Shown piece by piece: positions 42,440-53,516 of a DNA stretch of 64,000 bases; within the stretch, counting starts at the first letter, position 1, and each line of letters begins with the position of its first letter. A program made the translations under genes and the position numbers. The notes under the pieces are model-generated. The model was not told the DNA's origin, did no database searches, and saw only the letters and a program-made list of their open reading frames with translations. Source of the DNA: Gelatoporia subvermispora B (taxonomy: Eukaryota; Basidiomycota; Agaricomycetes; Polyporales; Gelatoporiaceae); assembly GCA_000320605.2 (NCBI GenBank), contig KB445791.1, positions 3,026,576 through 3,090,575 on the forward strand, read 5' to 3'.

Positions 42440-45400
42440 ATGGCGACCTTCCATGATTTTTCTCGGTCTACCAACGGTCTCCATGGCTCAGTGAACGGCA
42501 AAGGAAGATCAGTGCAACCACCCACCAAAGCGATTCCTGTTCTCGACCTGCCCGCGCTGCAAAACGCCAGTCAAGTGCTGCAGGAGCAGTTCACCAAGGA
42601 TGCGCAAGTCATCCCGGACCTTGGAGAGATGCTTAGCATACGTGCGTGCCAAACATACGTGCCGTGAATTCGCTCGTCGACTTACAATTGCACTTCAACA
42701 GCTGGTATGCAGTCGTCGACATCATACAGCGTGTTCCCCGACGACTACCGCGTCCCGTTCCAGAAGAGAAAGTTGATTGGCATTCCGGAGGGCCTATTTC
42801 AGTACTACACTGGTACGTCTTTGCCTCATGGCTCCTCCGCATACTCTGATCGTGTTGCAGCGACCAATGTCACCTCTCACATGGGGCTCATGCCTGAGAT
42901 CGAACGCGTTTGGATCACAATTGATCATAATCTATTCTTATGGGATTATGTCGAAGGGTACGTGGTCTGTGGTATCGACCAGAAATAAACTTACATCATA
43001 TCCCAGTCAAGAGCTGAGCTCATTCGTGGACCAGCCAGATGTGATCACGCATGTCGCTCTCGTCAAGCCCAAACCAGGCGTGTTCATTGACGAGATCACA
43101 TCATTGCTGGTCATTTGTACTCCAGTATCTGTGCTACTGATTGGTGTTTCTGCAACATCTGTCACTGGTCCCAACAACCGTACACGCAGGGAGATCAAAC
43201 TATACGCGACCGACATGACAATTCCTTCTGACGTCGAGATGACATCGGTCATCGGAACTCAAGACGGACGCATTTTCATGTGTGGGTCTCAAGATGGTTG
43301 CTTGTATGAGCTACACTATCAGGAGAAGGAGGGCTGGTTCGGCAAAAGAGTGCAATTGATTAACCACTCTATGGGTACCGTGCAGAGCTTGATTCCTCGT
43401 TTAGGCGGTGCCAAATCTGAAGGTATTTCCACCACGTTGTTGATCTAGAACCGAACCCTTTCGTTGACATTCGAGTAGATCGCATCACAGCAATTGTTCC
43501 GGATCATGCGAGGGGCTGTTTCTACACCTTGAGTTCGAAGAACACAATATCGGTCTACAAACCCGCTGCTGACAAGAACATACAGCATGTTCAGACGGTA
43601 TCAAACATCTATAAGGCGGCTGCCGACAAAGCACCGGGCTCCCCTGCTCTTGCTCCGCAAAACTTCCAGATCATCTCGTTGCATGTCGTCAGCCCTACCG
43701 AATCCCGGTCTGATATCCAGCTGATGGCCGTGACTGCAAATGGCACGCGCTTGTATTTCGCACCATCAAGTATTTCGTCCCTATACGGGTATGGCGCGGG
43801 AGGAAGCACAGCTCAGCCTCGACCGCTGCAGCTCTTGCATGTGCGACTACCTCCATCGAATCTACTTCACCCAGACGAACAGTCGAACCCATATCGTCCT
43901 ACCACTGCTGGCTATGGACTTGCGCAGGCTGCTCCGCCGGCCGCTTCTCGGCCGTACATCATGTCCAGGCTAGAAAACTCTTGCTACGACACTGGTCTCA
44001 CGATTGCTGCTCAACCTGGTGATCTTGATGGGACAGACTACATACTTTGCCTTGCTCCGGATCTAACAAAGATTGGCTCACTCGGGCAACTTCATGGGCC
44101 ACCGGTGCATCACCCTGCATCACACTACCCCAACTCCTTTGGTACTCTAGCTGGACCCAGCCGCCCACCACTTACGGAGTACGCGACCGTGCTTTCCATT
44201 CCTGGACGGACCTGGGCAATGGCGCCAGTGCCGCGGACTACTTCGCCTGCATCCTCAAATCCTCCGAATACACCGTCTCCGATTGCGATCAACGAGCTTG
44301 CGAACCAGTTGTCTGAGCCGGCTCGGCAGTTCATGATCCTTACTAATGTTGGCTTAACTTTCCTGGTCAAGCGGAGAGCGCTAGATCATTTGAAAGATGT
44401 CATTGAAGAATTCCAAGCAGAAGGCAATGCGCAGCCCTTGATCGAATTCCGGGACAGGTGAATTTGTTGTGCACTTCAAGTGCTTCATAAACCTAATGAA
44501 CTACAGCTTCGGACGCGATCAGACATGCGCAATGTTACTGGCCATCGCCAGCGGGAACACGTTCATGGATGTGGGAATGCAGAGCACGATTGGCACCATC
44601 TGTACTGTAAGCCCAGAGCTTGCAGCCGTAGCGAAGCAGGCTTTCTACGACTTCGGCGAGCGTCCTATGTGGGCTGAACGTGTGACATACGGAACCAGTA
44701 TGCCCCTGTGCTATGACTTCCGGGACATTACCTAATACCTTTGCAGGTGAGGGGTCGGGTACGGCCATCTTCAGTGGGAGACGGGAAGGCCTTGCACTTT
44801 ACCTTGCTCGGCTAGTGCGACCGTTATGGAAAGCCAAGTTGACGAAGGCAGGGTCAGTGTGATTTGTCCTCGACTTCCCGCAATATTCACATCTCAATGT
44901 CATAACGTAGGCCGACGGGCGTGCACGAGACGAATGTGCATGAGGATACACTTATAGTTGTACAGAACAACCTATTCGCGCTCAAGGAGCTGCTTGACAC
45001 GAATCCACACCTATTCCACTCTGCTCCTGGCGATCACACTGGCGCACGCTCTGCTGGGGCTAGCGAACAGGAAGCGTGGAAGGTTTGCATGTCCTACTTC
45101 TGTTTTGGTATTTGTGACTGAACCTCTCCGTAGGCGGAGCAGAATTCGGTTTCTCAACTCATGAGCCTGCTTGCGCGGGCAATTGAAGCGATTTCTTTCG
45201 TCCTTCTGCTGTGCGATCACAGACTGGGTGAGCTCATTGGACAGTGAGTCGATGGTGTTTTTCTATAATCCGCTGGTCAAGGAACTCATACCGATTTAGG
45301 TGTGAGGCCGATGTCCAGAACCTGGTCATCTCTATGACCTACGAAGACCTCATCACGGATCAGAAGGGTGTCACAGCTGCCCGAGCTCTGGTTAACGTGA

Positions 45401-47523
45401 TCATAAACCAGCAGATCGGCCAACAAATCAGCGTAAGTCTAGTAGGTGGACATGTACCAAACAATGATTGACTCAGCGGAAACAGGTCGACACAGTTAGT
45501 GAGGTCCTGCAGCAGCGATGCGGTTCATTCTGTAGTACAGACGACGTCATGCTATACAAGGTGCGGAAATGTTCAAACCGCGTAGGTCCTCGCTAAGCAG
45601 GATATAGGCACGAGAGAATGTCCGAAAAGCTGTAGAAACACGCAATGCTTCAGAGCGTCAGACATGGCTTTCAGAATCTCTTCGGTAAGCCCAACTGGAC
45701 TAGCTCTGGTTAAGCCAAGTCTGGTCCTCATGTGACTTGTCAGTTTGTTTATGAAGGGTGCTCGGATATTGGAGTTCGACAAGCTCCGTGAAGTTGTTGG
45801 GGATTACCAGCAGCTAAGTTATGCCAAAGGTGGGCGCTCGTCTTGGTCCCGTACATTCCTCGTTTTTTATTCACATTTCTCTTTTGAAGGAGTGGTCGAG
45901 CTTCCTCTCTATTGCGCACAAACATCCGATGCCGACAACCAGGGACTTGAGTTCTGGTTTGCCGGCTGTCCAGACAACGATAGTCGGGTCGCATTTTTCG
46001 AAAAGAGGATCAATTGTTATGGCCTAGTGTTGGATTCTTTGGAAGTCTTCGAAGAACGCTGTACAGATGCTAAGCAACAGAATAGCTTGTCTCTCGAGGA
46101 GCCTGAGACAGCTCGCAGTCACGCTTATGAGTTAGCGTTCAGCAGCGAAGACGAGATGTTCCACTCGACATTGTACGACTGGCTCATACAGCGCGGCATG
46201 GCTGACGAACTGCTTGAGGTACGTCGCTGACTCTGCCAGGACGCCCTTCCTAATTGCCGCTACAGATGCGACCTGCCTACCTGGAAGCACACCTTCGGCG
46301 GGAGCCAGTCAATGTGCAAAAGTTCCAGCTGCTTTGGCAATTTTATGTCAAAGACGGCCAGCCCCTAAGAGCGGCTGAAGTACTCGGAACATTGTCTGAA
46401 TCCACAGAGTCAGCATGATTTCTCCATTGTGGGGCAATGAGTTTAATGTATTGTCAGGTTTGATCTTGCTCTGGAGAGCCGCCTGGAATACCTCACTCTG
46501 GCCGTCGGCAACGCAAAATCACACCCAGTCTCCGTTGGGAGCAAGCACGAGACCGCCATTGCGTTCCTCCAAGACCTGGAAGAAAAGCTTGAAGTAGCTC
46601 AGGTGCAGCTAGAGCTGTACAACAACCTGCATTCGCACGTTGACGACCCGGACGGGGTGGGTGACAGAATTAGACTGTTGTCAAAGAAGCTGATGACTGT
46701 TACGGAGGTGAACATCCTTAATCTTTCTCAACATCCTCACACACTGAAACTCTGTGCAGCTTTACCAAGAATACGCAGAGCCATTCGATCTTCCGACGAT
46801 GAAGTTACTTATCTTACATGTTTCTCAGCACCGTGACGAAAACCTTGTCCGACCGATTTGGAACAAGCTCTTTGAGGAAGGTATGAATTGAGGTACCAAT
46901 TCAATCCTGAAGACACGCTCTGACTCAACTCTCAGCTCTGGATGGTGCCGATCCTCAAGTAGCTGCGGACCGCATTGTCTCCAAGGTCGTACCTCTCGGG
47001 CAACGTTTCTACCCTTCAGACAGTGCATTCCCTCTCCGTATGTTTCTTCCAGCCTCCCAGGGCTATCATTATTGAGATGTTGTCAGGGCATATCGCTGCT
47101 CTTCTTGTACGTTTCAGGCTGGCGAACAAAGACGCTGTATCGTACGGGTGGGCACCACGGATATTGGTGCAATGTGGTGTACCTTACCACGAGGTTTGGG
47201 ACATCTTGCATGAGATGTACGAGTCTCAGGTACGCGCCCAAGTACTGAAAAACGAGATATGCATACTCACAGCGCGACGATCACAGATTCCGCCCTTCAA
47301 TGAGCAAGCGAATGTCCAAGCCATCTCCTCTGATATAGCTGTGTTATTATCTGACTGGCTAGAAGAGGCCAAGCGTCCTCAATCTGTTGCTGCTAAAAGC
47401 GAATTCCCCGTCTTCCGGATAGACCAGACAGTGGATCAGTATCTTGCTGAGCTAGAGCCTAGCAGGACAGAGACCAAGGCTACATATGAGGACGTCAAAC
47501 GCCAGCTCCGACGTAACTGGTGA
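42440..47523 (+). CDS. NUP170: Inner-ring nucleoporin Nup155/Nup170
   Basis: Large scaffold nucleoporin of the nuclear-pore inner ring. The N-terminal beta-propeller begins after VPVLDLPALQNASQVLQEQF-type text and includes FPDDYRVPFQKRKLIGIPEG, MGLMPEIERVWITIDHNLFL, TSVIGTQDGRIFMCGSQDG and YELHYQEKEGWFGKRVQLIN. The C-terminal alpha-solenoid includes DSFGRDQTCAMLLAIASGN, LIVVQNNLFALKELLDTNP, ITDQKGVTAARALVNVIIN and LREVVGDYQQLSYAKGVVEL. It ends DVKRQLRRNW at 47523. At least twelve short introns. The ATG at 42440 gives MATFHDFSRSTNG; an out-of-frame ATG lies five bases earlier. The product is roughly 1,380 residues, in the family range. It shares a 296-bp divergent promoter with the RNase III gene; two ACGCGT motifs (42315-42320, 42391-42396) lie there. 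Confidence 0.93.
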
Positions 47524-47686
47524 TCTTCAGTCAGATGTAGACATATGTATCATGCTGTATGACCGGATAAATTGGGCTATGGACTAATTTACATTCCGAT
47601 GAGGATCCCCTTGTGTCAAAACCAAAAATGTGCTACAAATATTCGAATATGCGACAAGTCGAATGAAATGCGAATATCAAGAGACC

Positions 47687-48614
47687 TCCAGAATTGCATT
47701 CTCGGCACGCAGAAGCATACGCTTGGTAAATTTCTCAACCAGTTGGTATACCTTCCAGATTGCCCTGTTGCAGAGGTATCAACAGCATACTATAACTAAG
47801 CGGATGACGACTGACCGCAGAATGCCAATGAGAATGATGGCAAGAATCATGACCGCGATGAAGTCCCGGGAGCGGCCACGACCACGGAGCGTCCTGAATC
47901 TGAAGCCGAGCGTAGGAAGTGGCATAGATAGTAGCATTTGCGCAATTGAACCTGCTCCAACGACCGGGAGGCCTAAAAGAAATCGGCGTATGAATCGTTG
48001 TAGAAGGCTCGGGGGGCCCGATGGAGCAAGCGGTGGGGAACTGGTCTGTCCACGCATCCTAGAACTGTAGACTGCGGATTGGTCCAGCATTCTGCCATCA
48101 ACAAGAATGCCAATGGCGCTACGGACAAGGCTCTGGAACACATCCACTGGATAGAAGTAGATCGTCCGAAGCTGCCGGTCGTCTGAGAGCAGCCATGTCG
48201 TCACGAACGAGCTACAGAATACGATGACAGTGAATAAGACAGCAGACACCGCCGCAATTGCGACTGTAGAGTCATACTTGTACTCAGCTATCGCAGTAGT
48301 ATATATTGCTGCTCACCTGGGTTGGTGGCGATCCCTGTGGCCCGAGTCCGTGCAAAGTGGTACTTGTACCCACACTGGGGACAGGAGTAGAACGCAGTTT
48401 GAGACTGGGATGTAACACGCCATCGCTGAAGGCATTTCACGTGGACGTGCTGCATAGTCGTATGGTAAGACTACACTAGGACAAGCTGCCCTCGGCATAA
48501 GCTTACACTAATGGAGCCTCTGCAGAGACATGGACGTATCAAGCGTCCGAGTGCTGGGTCCTCCCCATCGAGACAGATGCGACATTGCTTTTCGTCTTGC
48601 TGGTCGTCCGGCAT
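47687..48614 (-). CDS. Membrane RING-CH (MARCH-type) E3 ubiquitin ligase
   Basis: Small membrane ubiquitin ligase. Four exons on the minus strand (48614-48507, 48449-48317, then from about 48264, and a last exon ending at 47687). The RING-CH (C4HC3) finger begins at residue 11. It reads C-RI-C, 14 residues, C-L-C, 7 residues (RGSISHV), H-VK-C, 16 residues, C-PQ-C, exactly the family spacing. The conserved W follows the last His-side Cys (CLQRW). Two membrane stretches follow: AVSAVLFTVIVFCSSFVTTW and FIAVMILAIILIGIL. The ending is AIWKVYQLVEKFTKRMLLRA with ENAILEVS. The finger is split by the first intron between SIS and HVH. The order finger-then-helices fits small MARCH/Tul-like ligases, not the 14-helix Doa10. 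Confidence 0.87.
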
Positions 48615-48917
48615 GCAATATGATAGAATACAGGGGCGCAGAGGTCACAATTACAGGTATAAGTACTGTTTGTCCTTTAGAATATGCGAGGTATTTGACG
48701 GTGGATGCGAAACGGCTCGAGTTCTGGCCGTCAGCGAGACAAGCGGACGTGGCGGCGTCAATGCCTACAGTCACATGACATATCTGGAATCTCAATTCAC
48801 GATCATGATCGGTATATGTAAGCGGCGCTGGGCTGGGCTTGTAGTCGCGGCCTTGGCTCTGAACCGTCTCGAACGCGTTTGGTCCTGTTCAATCTCATCT
48901 TCGCCTCAGTCTCGACC

Positions 48918-50737
48918 ATGTCGGAATCCTCGGCGCCCCCCATTCTTCCCGAACAAGCGATAATTCTAGGCGACATCGCCAAAGGGGCTCAGTCCTATCT
49001 CGCAACACTGGGCCGGGACGCGTCTACTCGACACTCGACAGCGCACCTCACACCCGGGGACAGAAACATCGACGCGCCAGAAGCCGAAGTCAGTCAATCG
49101 TGTCAGCTTGCCGATGGCATCTCGCAGCCATCAATATCGGAAGAGTCGAACATATTAAGTGGTCAGGTATGGGCCAATCTCCTGAAGATGAGTTTGCCGA
49201 TCGGCACGTCAAGTAACGACGAGGATATACTGGTCGATACCCTATGCAAGAGCTCGAAGAGAAGGCAGACGTACAAAGAGGCTTTGGATTCGCTACACGG
49301 GGTGAGTGATTTGTCTTCGAATCTAACAAGCTTGCTGACTGTCTTGATCTGCACGGGTGACGTCTCGTAGATTAATGATCATTTCGCCAGTACTTGGAAA
49401 GATTATTACCTGGATCATAAGGAGAGGATAGACCGTCGGATTGTAGACACGCAGAAGAAAAAGAGACTTTTAACGGCACACTTCAAAAGGGATGCTCATC
49501 CGGGATACTATGATAATCACCGGACAACCTCAGGGAAAGATTTGATGAGTGGCCCTGATTGTGCATTGTCCTTTCCTGACTGTGCACCACCTCTTCATGG
49601 CCGCGACATTGCTCGTGAGCATCAATGTACAACTACACCGATGAAAGGGCCTAGCTCTGGTCCGAAGAGGAAGCCGAAGCCCAGCTCAGGAGATGACTCC
49701 GTCAGTGTAATTCATCACCCCGAACCTTCGAGGGCTCGTCTCTCTCTTAAAATTGGCACGCCTCCATCGCGCTCGCCCACTCCTCCAAAAACCATTGTTG
49801 ACATGGGCAATGGAAATCAGTATACGAAAGAAGATAAAGGGTACTTTGTGAAGTTTGTGCAATGGCGCAGCAGGTATGATCGTGCAATCACTATGCACGA
49901 TCTAGCGGAACAGCTATCTAATAGGGTGAACACGAGAGTACCTTCGCCATTCGAGCTGAAAGTTAACTTGCCTTTCTATAGGCGCCTCATCACTCCTACT
50001 GGTCGTGGAGGAGCTACATGAAGGAGCATCGCGACGTCGTGGAATATCTTCGGCATCACGCAAGAGTCAGTACATCCCGGAGCTACCCAGAAAGTTCAGC
50101 CTTGGATGCTCGTGGGGGCGGCTATACCAGTGGCTGCGAAGACGACCAATCAGAGGACGAGGAGCGATCCAAAACAGACCTTACAGACGATGCGCTCACG
50201 GACGAAGATGAACGTAACATGGGAGGGGAAGGCGATAGATACTCGAGTGTGGAGCTTCGCCTAATGGCTCGATATATTGCGTCCATCCCAGGATGGCTTG
50301 ACCTGCCGAATTTGAACGAGCAGCTGAGGGCTTTTCAAGCAAAGGTATGTCAATATCCGACAGCTTCGAATCGGAAAGATATCCCGAACATTCCATGCAG
50401 TATCCTCAAAGGACTTTCTCTGCGTGGTCCCACTTTTATTCACGTCGACAGCAAGGTGAGTGCCATCTCCACTTTGGAGTATCTCAGCCGCGTCATCCAA
50501 GCATTAGAGATCCTCCATCTGTCGGAGAAATATCGACACAGGCGTTCCGCCAAAGGCGCTAAATCTCAGCATCGATCCGCCGAACATCAGCAATCATTGA
50601 TAACGACTAGCTCACAAACAAGCCTATCTTCGAGGCGCTCCATTACGCACAGAACAAAAAGAAGGATTAGTTTCACCATCGAACTGACTGACTCCGAAGA
50701 GCTTAGCGGTCATAAAAAATCGCGAAAACTGGCGTAA
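48918..50737 (+). CDS. Rap1-type Myb protein A (tandem copy 1)
   Basis: Probable DNA-binding protein. Five exons: 48918-49301, 49371-49925, 49982-50344, 50401-50455, 50508-50737, 528 aa. Residues about 277-331 form a Rap1-type Myb domain (QYTKEDKGYFVKFVQW, then APHHSYWSWRSYMKEH). Residues about 400-452 form a second, degenerate module (SSVELRLMARYIASIPGWLD, then YPQRTFSAWSHFYSRR). Each module is cut by a phase-0 intron just before its third helix. The N-terminal 128 residues have a conserved block with copy B (TYKEALDSLHG, then HFASTWKDYY). The C-terminus is basic with FTIELTDSEE, a SUMO-interaction-like motif. I infer a nuclear DNA-binding role; the target is unknown. Confidence 0.75.
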
Positions 50738-51115
50738 AACCCATTAAGGCAGTGCTTTCTACTCGTGACTCGTGCAGCCATTGGCTATTACATATCTTAT
50801 TCCGACTTTTGTCTCTCGTCTCTCTCGTGCCGCCGAAAACCATCGTACTCAGTCTGTAATAATGCCGTAGTGGCATTGCGACACACCAATGAGTATGGGA
50901 CATTTACAGACACGCCTTCAAATGTTTCTGAAGCCGGGGAAGTGGAGGTTTCCGCTTGTGAATCACGGCGAATACGCATCTGAGATTCCACTCGAAGATC
51001 GTGATCGTGATCGCCAGGTCATAAGCGCCGTGAAGCGCCTCGCTTCTGCGTTCGCCGTTCAAGACGCTACAAGTTTGGTCGCTTTTGCACGGTTGGCACT
51101 AGTGCAACAACGACC
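50738..51115. other. Spacer between tandem Myb genes
   Basis: 378 bp. An open stretch from 50889 has no family features. Presumably the 3' flank of copy A and the promoter of copy B. Confidence 0.45.
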
Positions 51116-53076
51116 ATGCTCGCGCGGTCTCATGCGCAGAGATCTGTAGACAATAGCTCTGCTGCTTATCAAATCGCCACTGGCATTCAAACCTACCTCT
51201 CCTCTCAGGGATACACTGCCTCTTCGTTATTTCAACCAGCGGTTATCACTCTGATTCCGGGCACCACCCAGTCGGAGACCCAGATTTCGCCATCAACTAG
51301 TTCGAGTCAATTCAGACCGACCAACGGAGTACCAATTCTTCCCGCGACGATCTGGGATGAATTGTTGAGGTTGAATGTACCCGTTGGTAGCAGTGGCGAT
51401 GACGAAGATATTCTACTCAAAGCGCTCCACGAGAGTGCGGGCAATAGCCAGACATATCGTGAGGCTCTGGAAGCGCTGCACGGGGTAAGAGCATGTCTTC
51501 GCTTTTGGGCGGCTTCTCTGATCGGTAATTAGGTGAACCACCACTTCGCAAGCGCATGGAAAGACTATTACATAGACCACAGGAAGAAGATACACAAGAG
51601 ACTCAAGAAGATGCGACGTTCCAAAAAACATCCAAATTCTCGGTCCGAAGATACTGTAGATAATCCTGTGGTCGACCTCACAGTAGCAACGTCGCTGAAA
51701 CCCAATAGCAGCTTCAAACATGTGTCTACTTCATTCGACCGTAGTCCATCCCCTGACGCTTTGAGGAGTTTACCTACCCCACAGACTGGCGGTACGCTCG
51801 GGCGAATCACCCATCTCCAAGACGAACCTGTGTCTCCAACAGCGCGACATGGTAGACCCACTGGCGGCAGTACCAGGTCCACGAATGGGCTTGCATCCTC
51901 TCGCAAAAGGCCTTCGACGTTGAGGATAGGTACCCCGCCGTCTCGTTCGCCGAGTCCTCCGACAAATATAGTCGATGTAGGCGGAAAGAATAGATATACC
52001 CGCGAGGACGATGAATTTTTCGTGAAGCTGATTCAGTGGGAATCCCGGCGTAATGGAAGGATCACGAGGACTAGGCTCTCGCAGATCCTGGCCGCCAAGG
52101 TCATCACTACCAGTGTGCGTCTTCCACTCAGATGCTGATAAAGTATACCTCTGTAGGCACCTCATCACCCTGAATCCTCCTGGCGACAGCATATGGCGCA
52201 CAATGCGGAGTTTGTCAACCGTCTTCTTGCTGGTACGACCATTCGGGACAGCGCATCACGTTCTCGCAGGGGGCAAGATCTAAATATGCACATAGATGCG
52301 CGCAGAAACGATTTGGAAATAGCCGGCAATATGGGAGCTGAAGTACAGGAAATCGAGGAACCGTCTTCTGAGGTTGAAGACCCCAACACCGATGACGACG
52401 AATCCACCCTGAGGAAACACTCTTCGGACACATTCGCAGATGCGGAGTTCCATCTGATGGCTCGATATATCGCGCGGGGTCCCAGTTGGTTTGATAACAC
52501 AGATTCTCTCGAACGTCTTCGGCCATTCCAGGTAAAGGTGTGTAGTCGAGGCACATCATGGATACTACTATTGAGCTGACTCCCGAGCAGCACCCTCATA
52601 GGACGTTATCCACGTGGCACCACTTCTATGCAGTGCACGAACGAGGTCAGATCCCCGTTTGGATAGTGAGCGGGGTCCTGACAGATATATCAGATATACG
52701 CTGCCTTATTGAGAGATACAAGGCCCAGTACAGCTACGAGGAGGAAGACTTGGTCCTTTCGTATCCCGCCGAGGTTCGCGATCCGTCGCCATCAGAAGTT
52801 TCCGTCCAAAGTGTTCAGTTATTGGGGCCTCCCATCAGCTCGATATCGAAGAGGAAGTCTTGCTTTGTCGCTGCGCAGGCTAATTCGGAGTTGCTTGTAC
52901 CAGATGCAAAGCGGCAGAAGACGAGCAACCCGTCAGGCTTGCTGGCACCCGTGGCCAAGCAGGTGATGGCGAGACCCGCCGGTGTTCTAGCCGCAGCCAC
53001 CAGCCCCTGTTGGGAAACGAGCAACATGTCCCCAGACTTTCGTGTGGCGCAGGGAAGGTCGCAGCGAGGTAATTGA
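51116..53076 (+). CDS. Rap1-type Myb protein B (tandem copy 2)
   Basis: Paralogue of the preceding gene. Five exons: 51116-51484, 51533-52099, 52157-52537, 52591-52645, 52694-53076, 584 aa. Exon 4 is 55 nt in both copies and all four introns match in position and phase. Shared blocks: SNDEDILVDTLC/SGDDEDILLKAL, HHFASAWKDYYIDHRKK, IGTPPSRSPSPP, Myb (RYTREDDEFFVKLIQWESRR, then APHHPESSWRQHM) and the second module (FHLMARYIARGPSWFDN, then HPHRTLSTWHHFY). A SUMO-interaction-like NPVVDLT lies in the linker. The 48-nt last intron is in frame and stop-free, so retention would add 16 residues. CAG|GTAAAG at 52531 is an alternative donor two codons earlier. The C-terminal tails of A and B have diverged. 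Confidence 0.75.
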
Positions 53077-53516
53077 TGCAAACGTTCGCGACTGCATGCT
53101 GTGTCGCTACTCTGCCGTAGCTAGTAGTTAGCTCAAAGCCTATAAGGAGAATACTCTGTGCCTGTGTTTAGTTTTGCCAGCCTACGATATACAAGTCTGT
53201 AGTCCAGAAATCCAAGCATCTTTTTGAGTCACATGTGACAGTCGCAGGTGCAGGCAACAGGCTGTAGCAGGCAGGAAAGAATTCAATTTAGGCACTCGGA
53301 GATGAGACGAGCGCCTATGCGGCTCTGAACACGTGGAGGACACGCAGCGTGGGCGTCTACGGGTATGTGTACATGACCTCCGTCAGTGCGGCTCAGAGCG
53401 TCTCAATGCCAGTCGCCGCAGCCGGCTCCCTCTCTACTCTGGAGCTTTCGCGCGTACTGCTGACGGAGTCCATCTCCTCATTGACACCGTAGACATTGAG
53501 GGCAGCTCGGACGACG
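53077..53516. other. Intergenic region before FAS1 gene
   Basis: 440 bp; no gene or repeat recognised. Open frame on the plus strand from 53333 overlaps the next gene's start out of frame. Confidence 0.45.
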
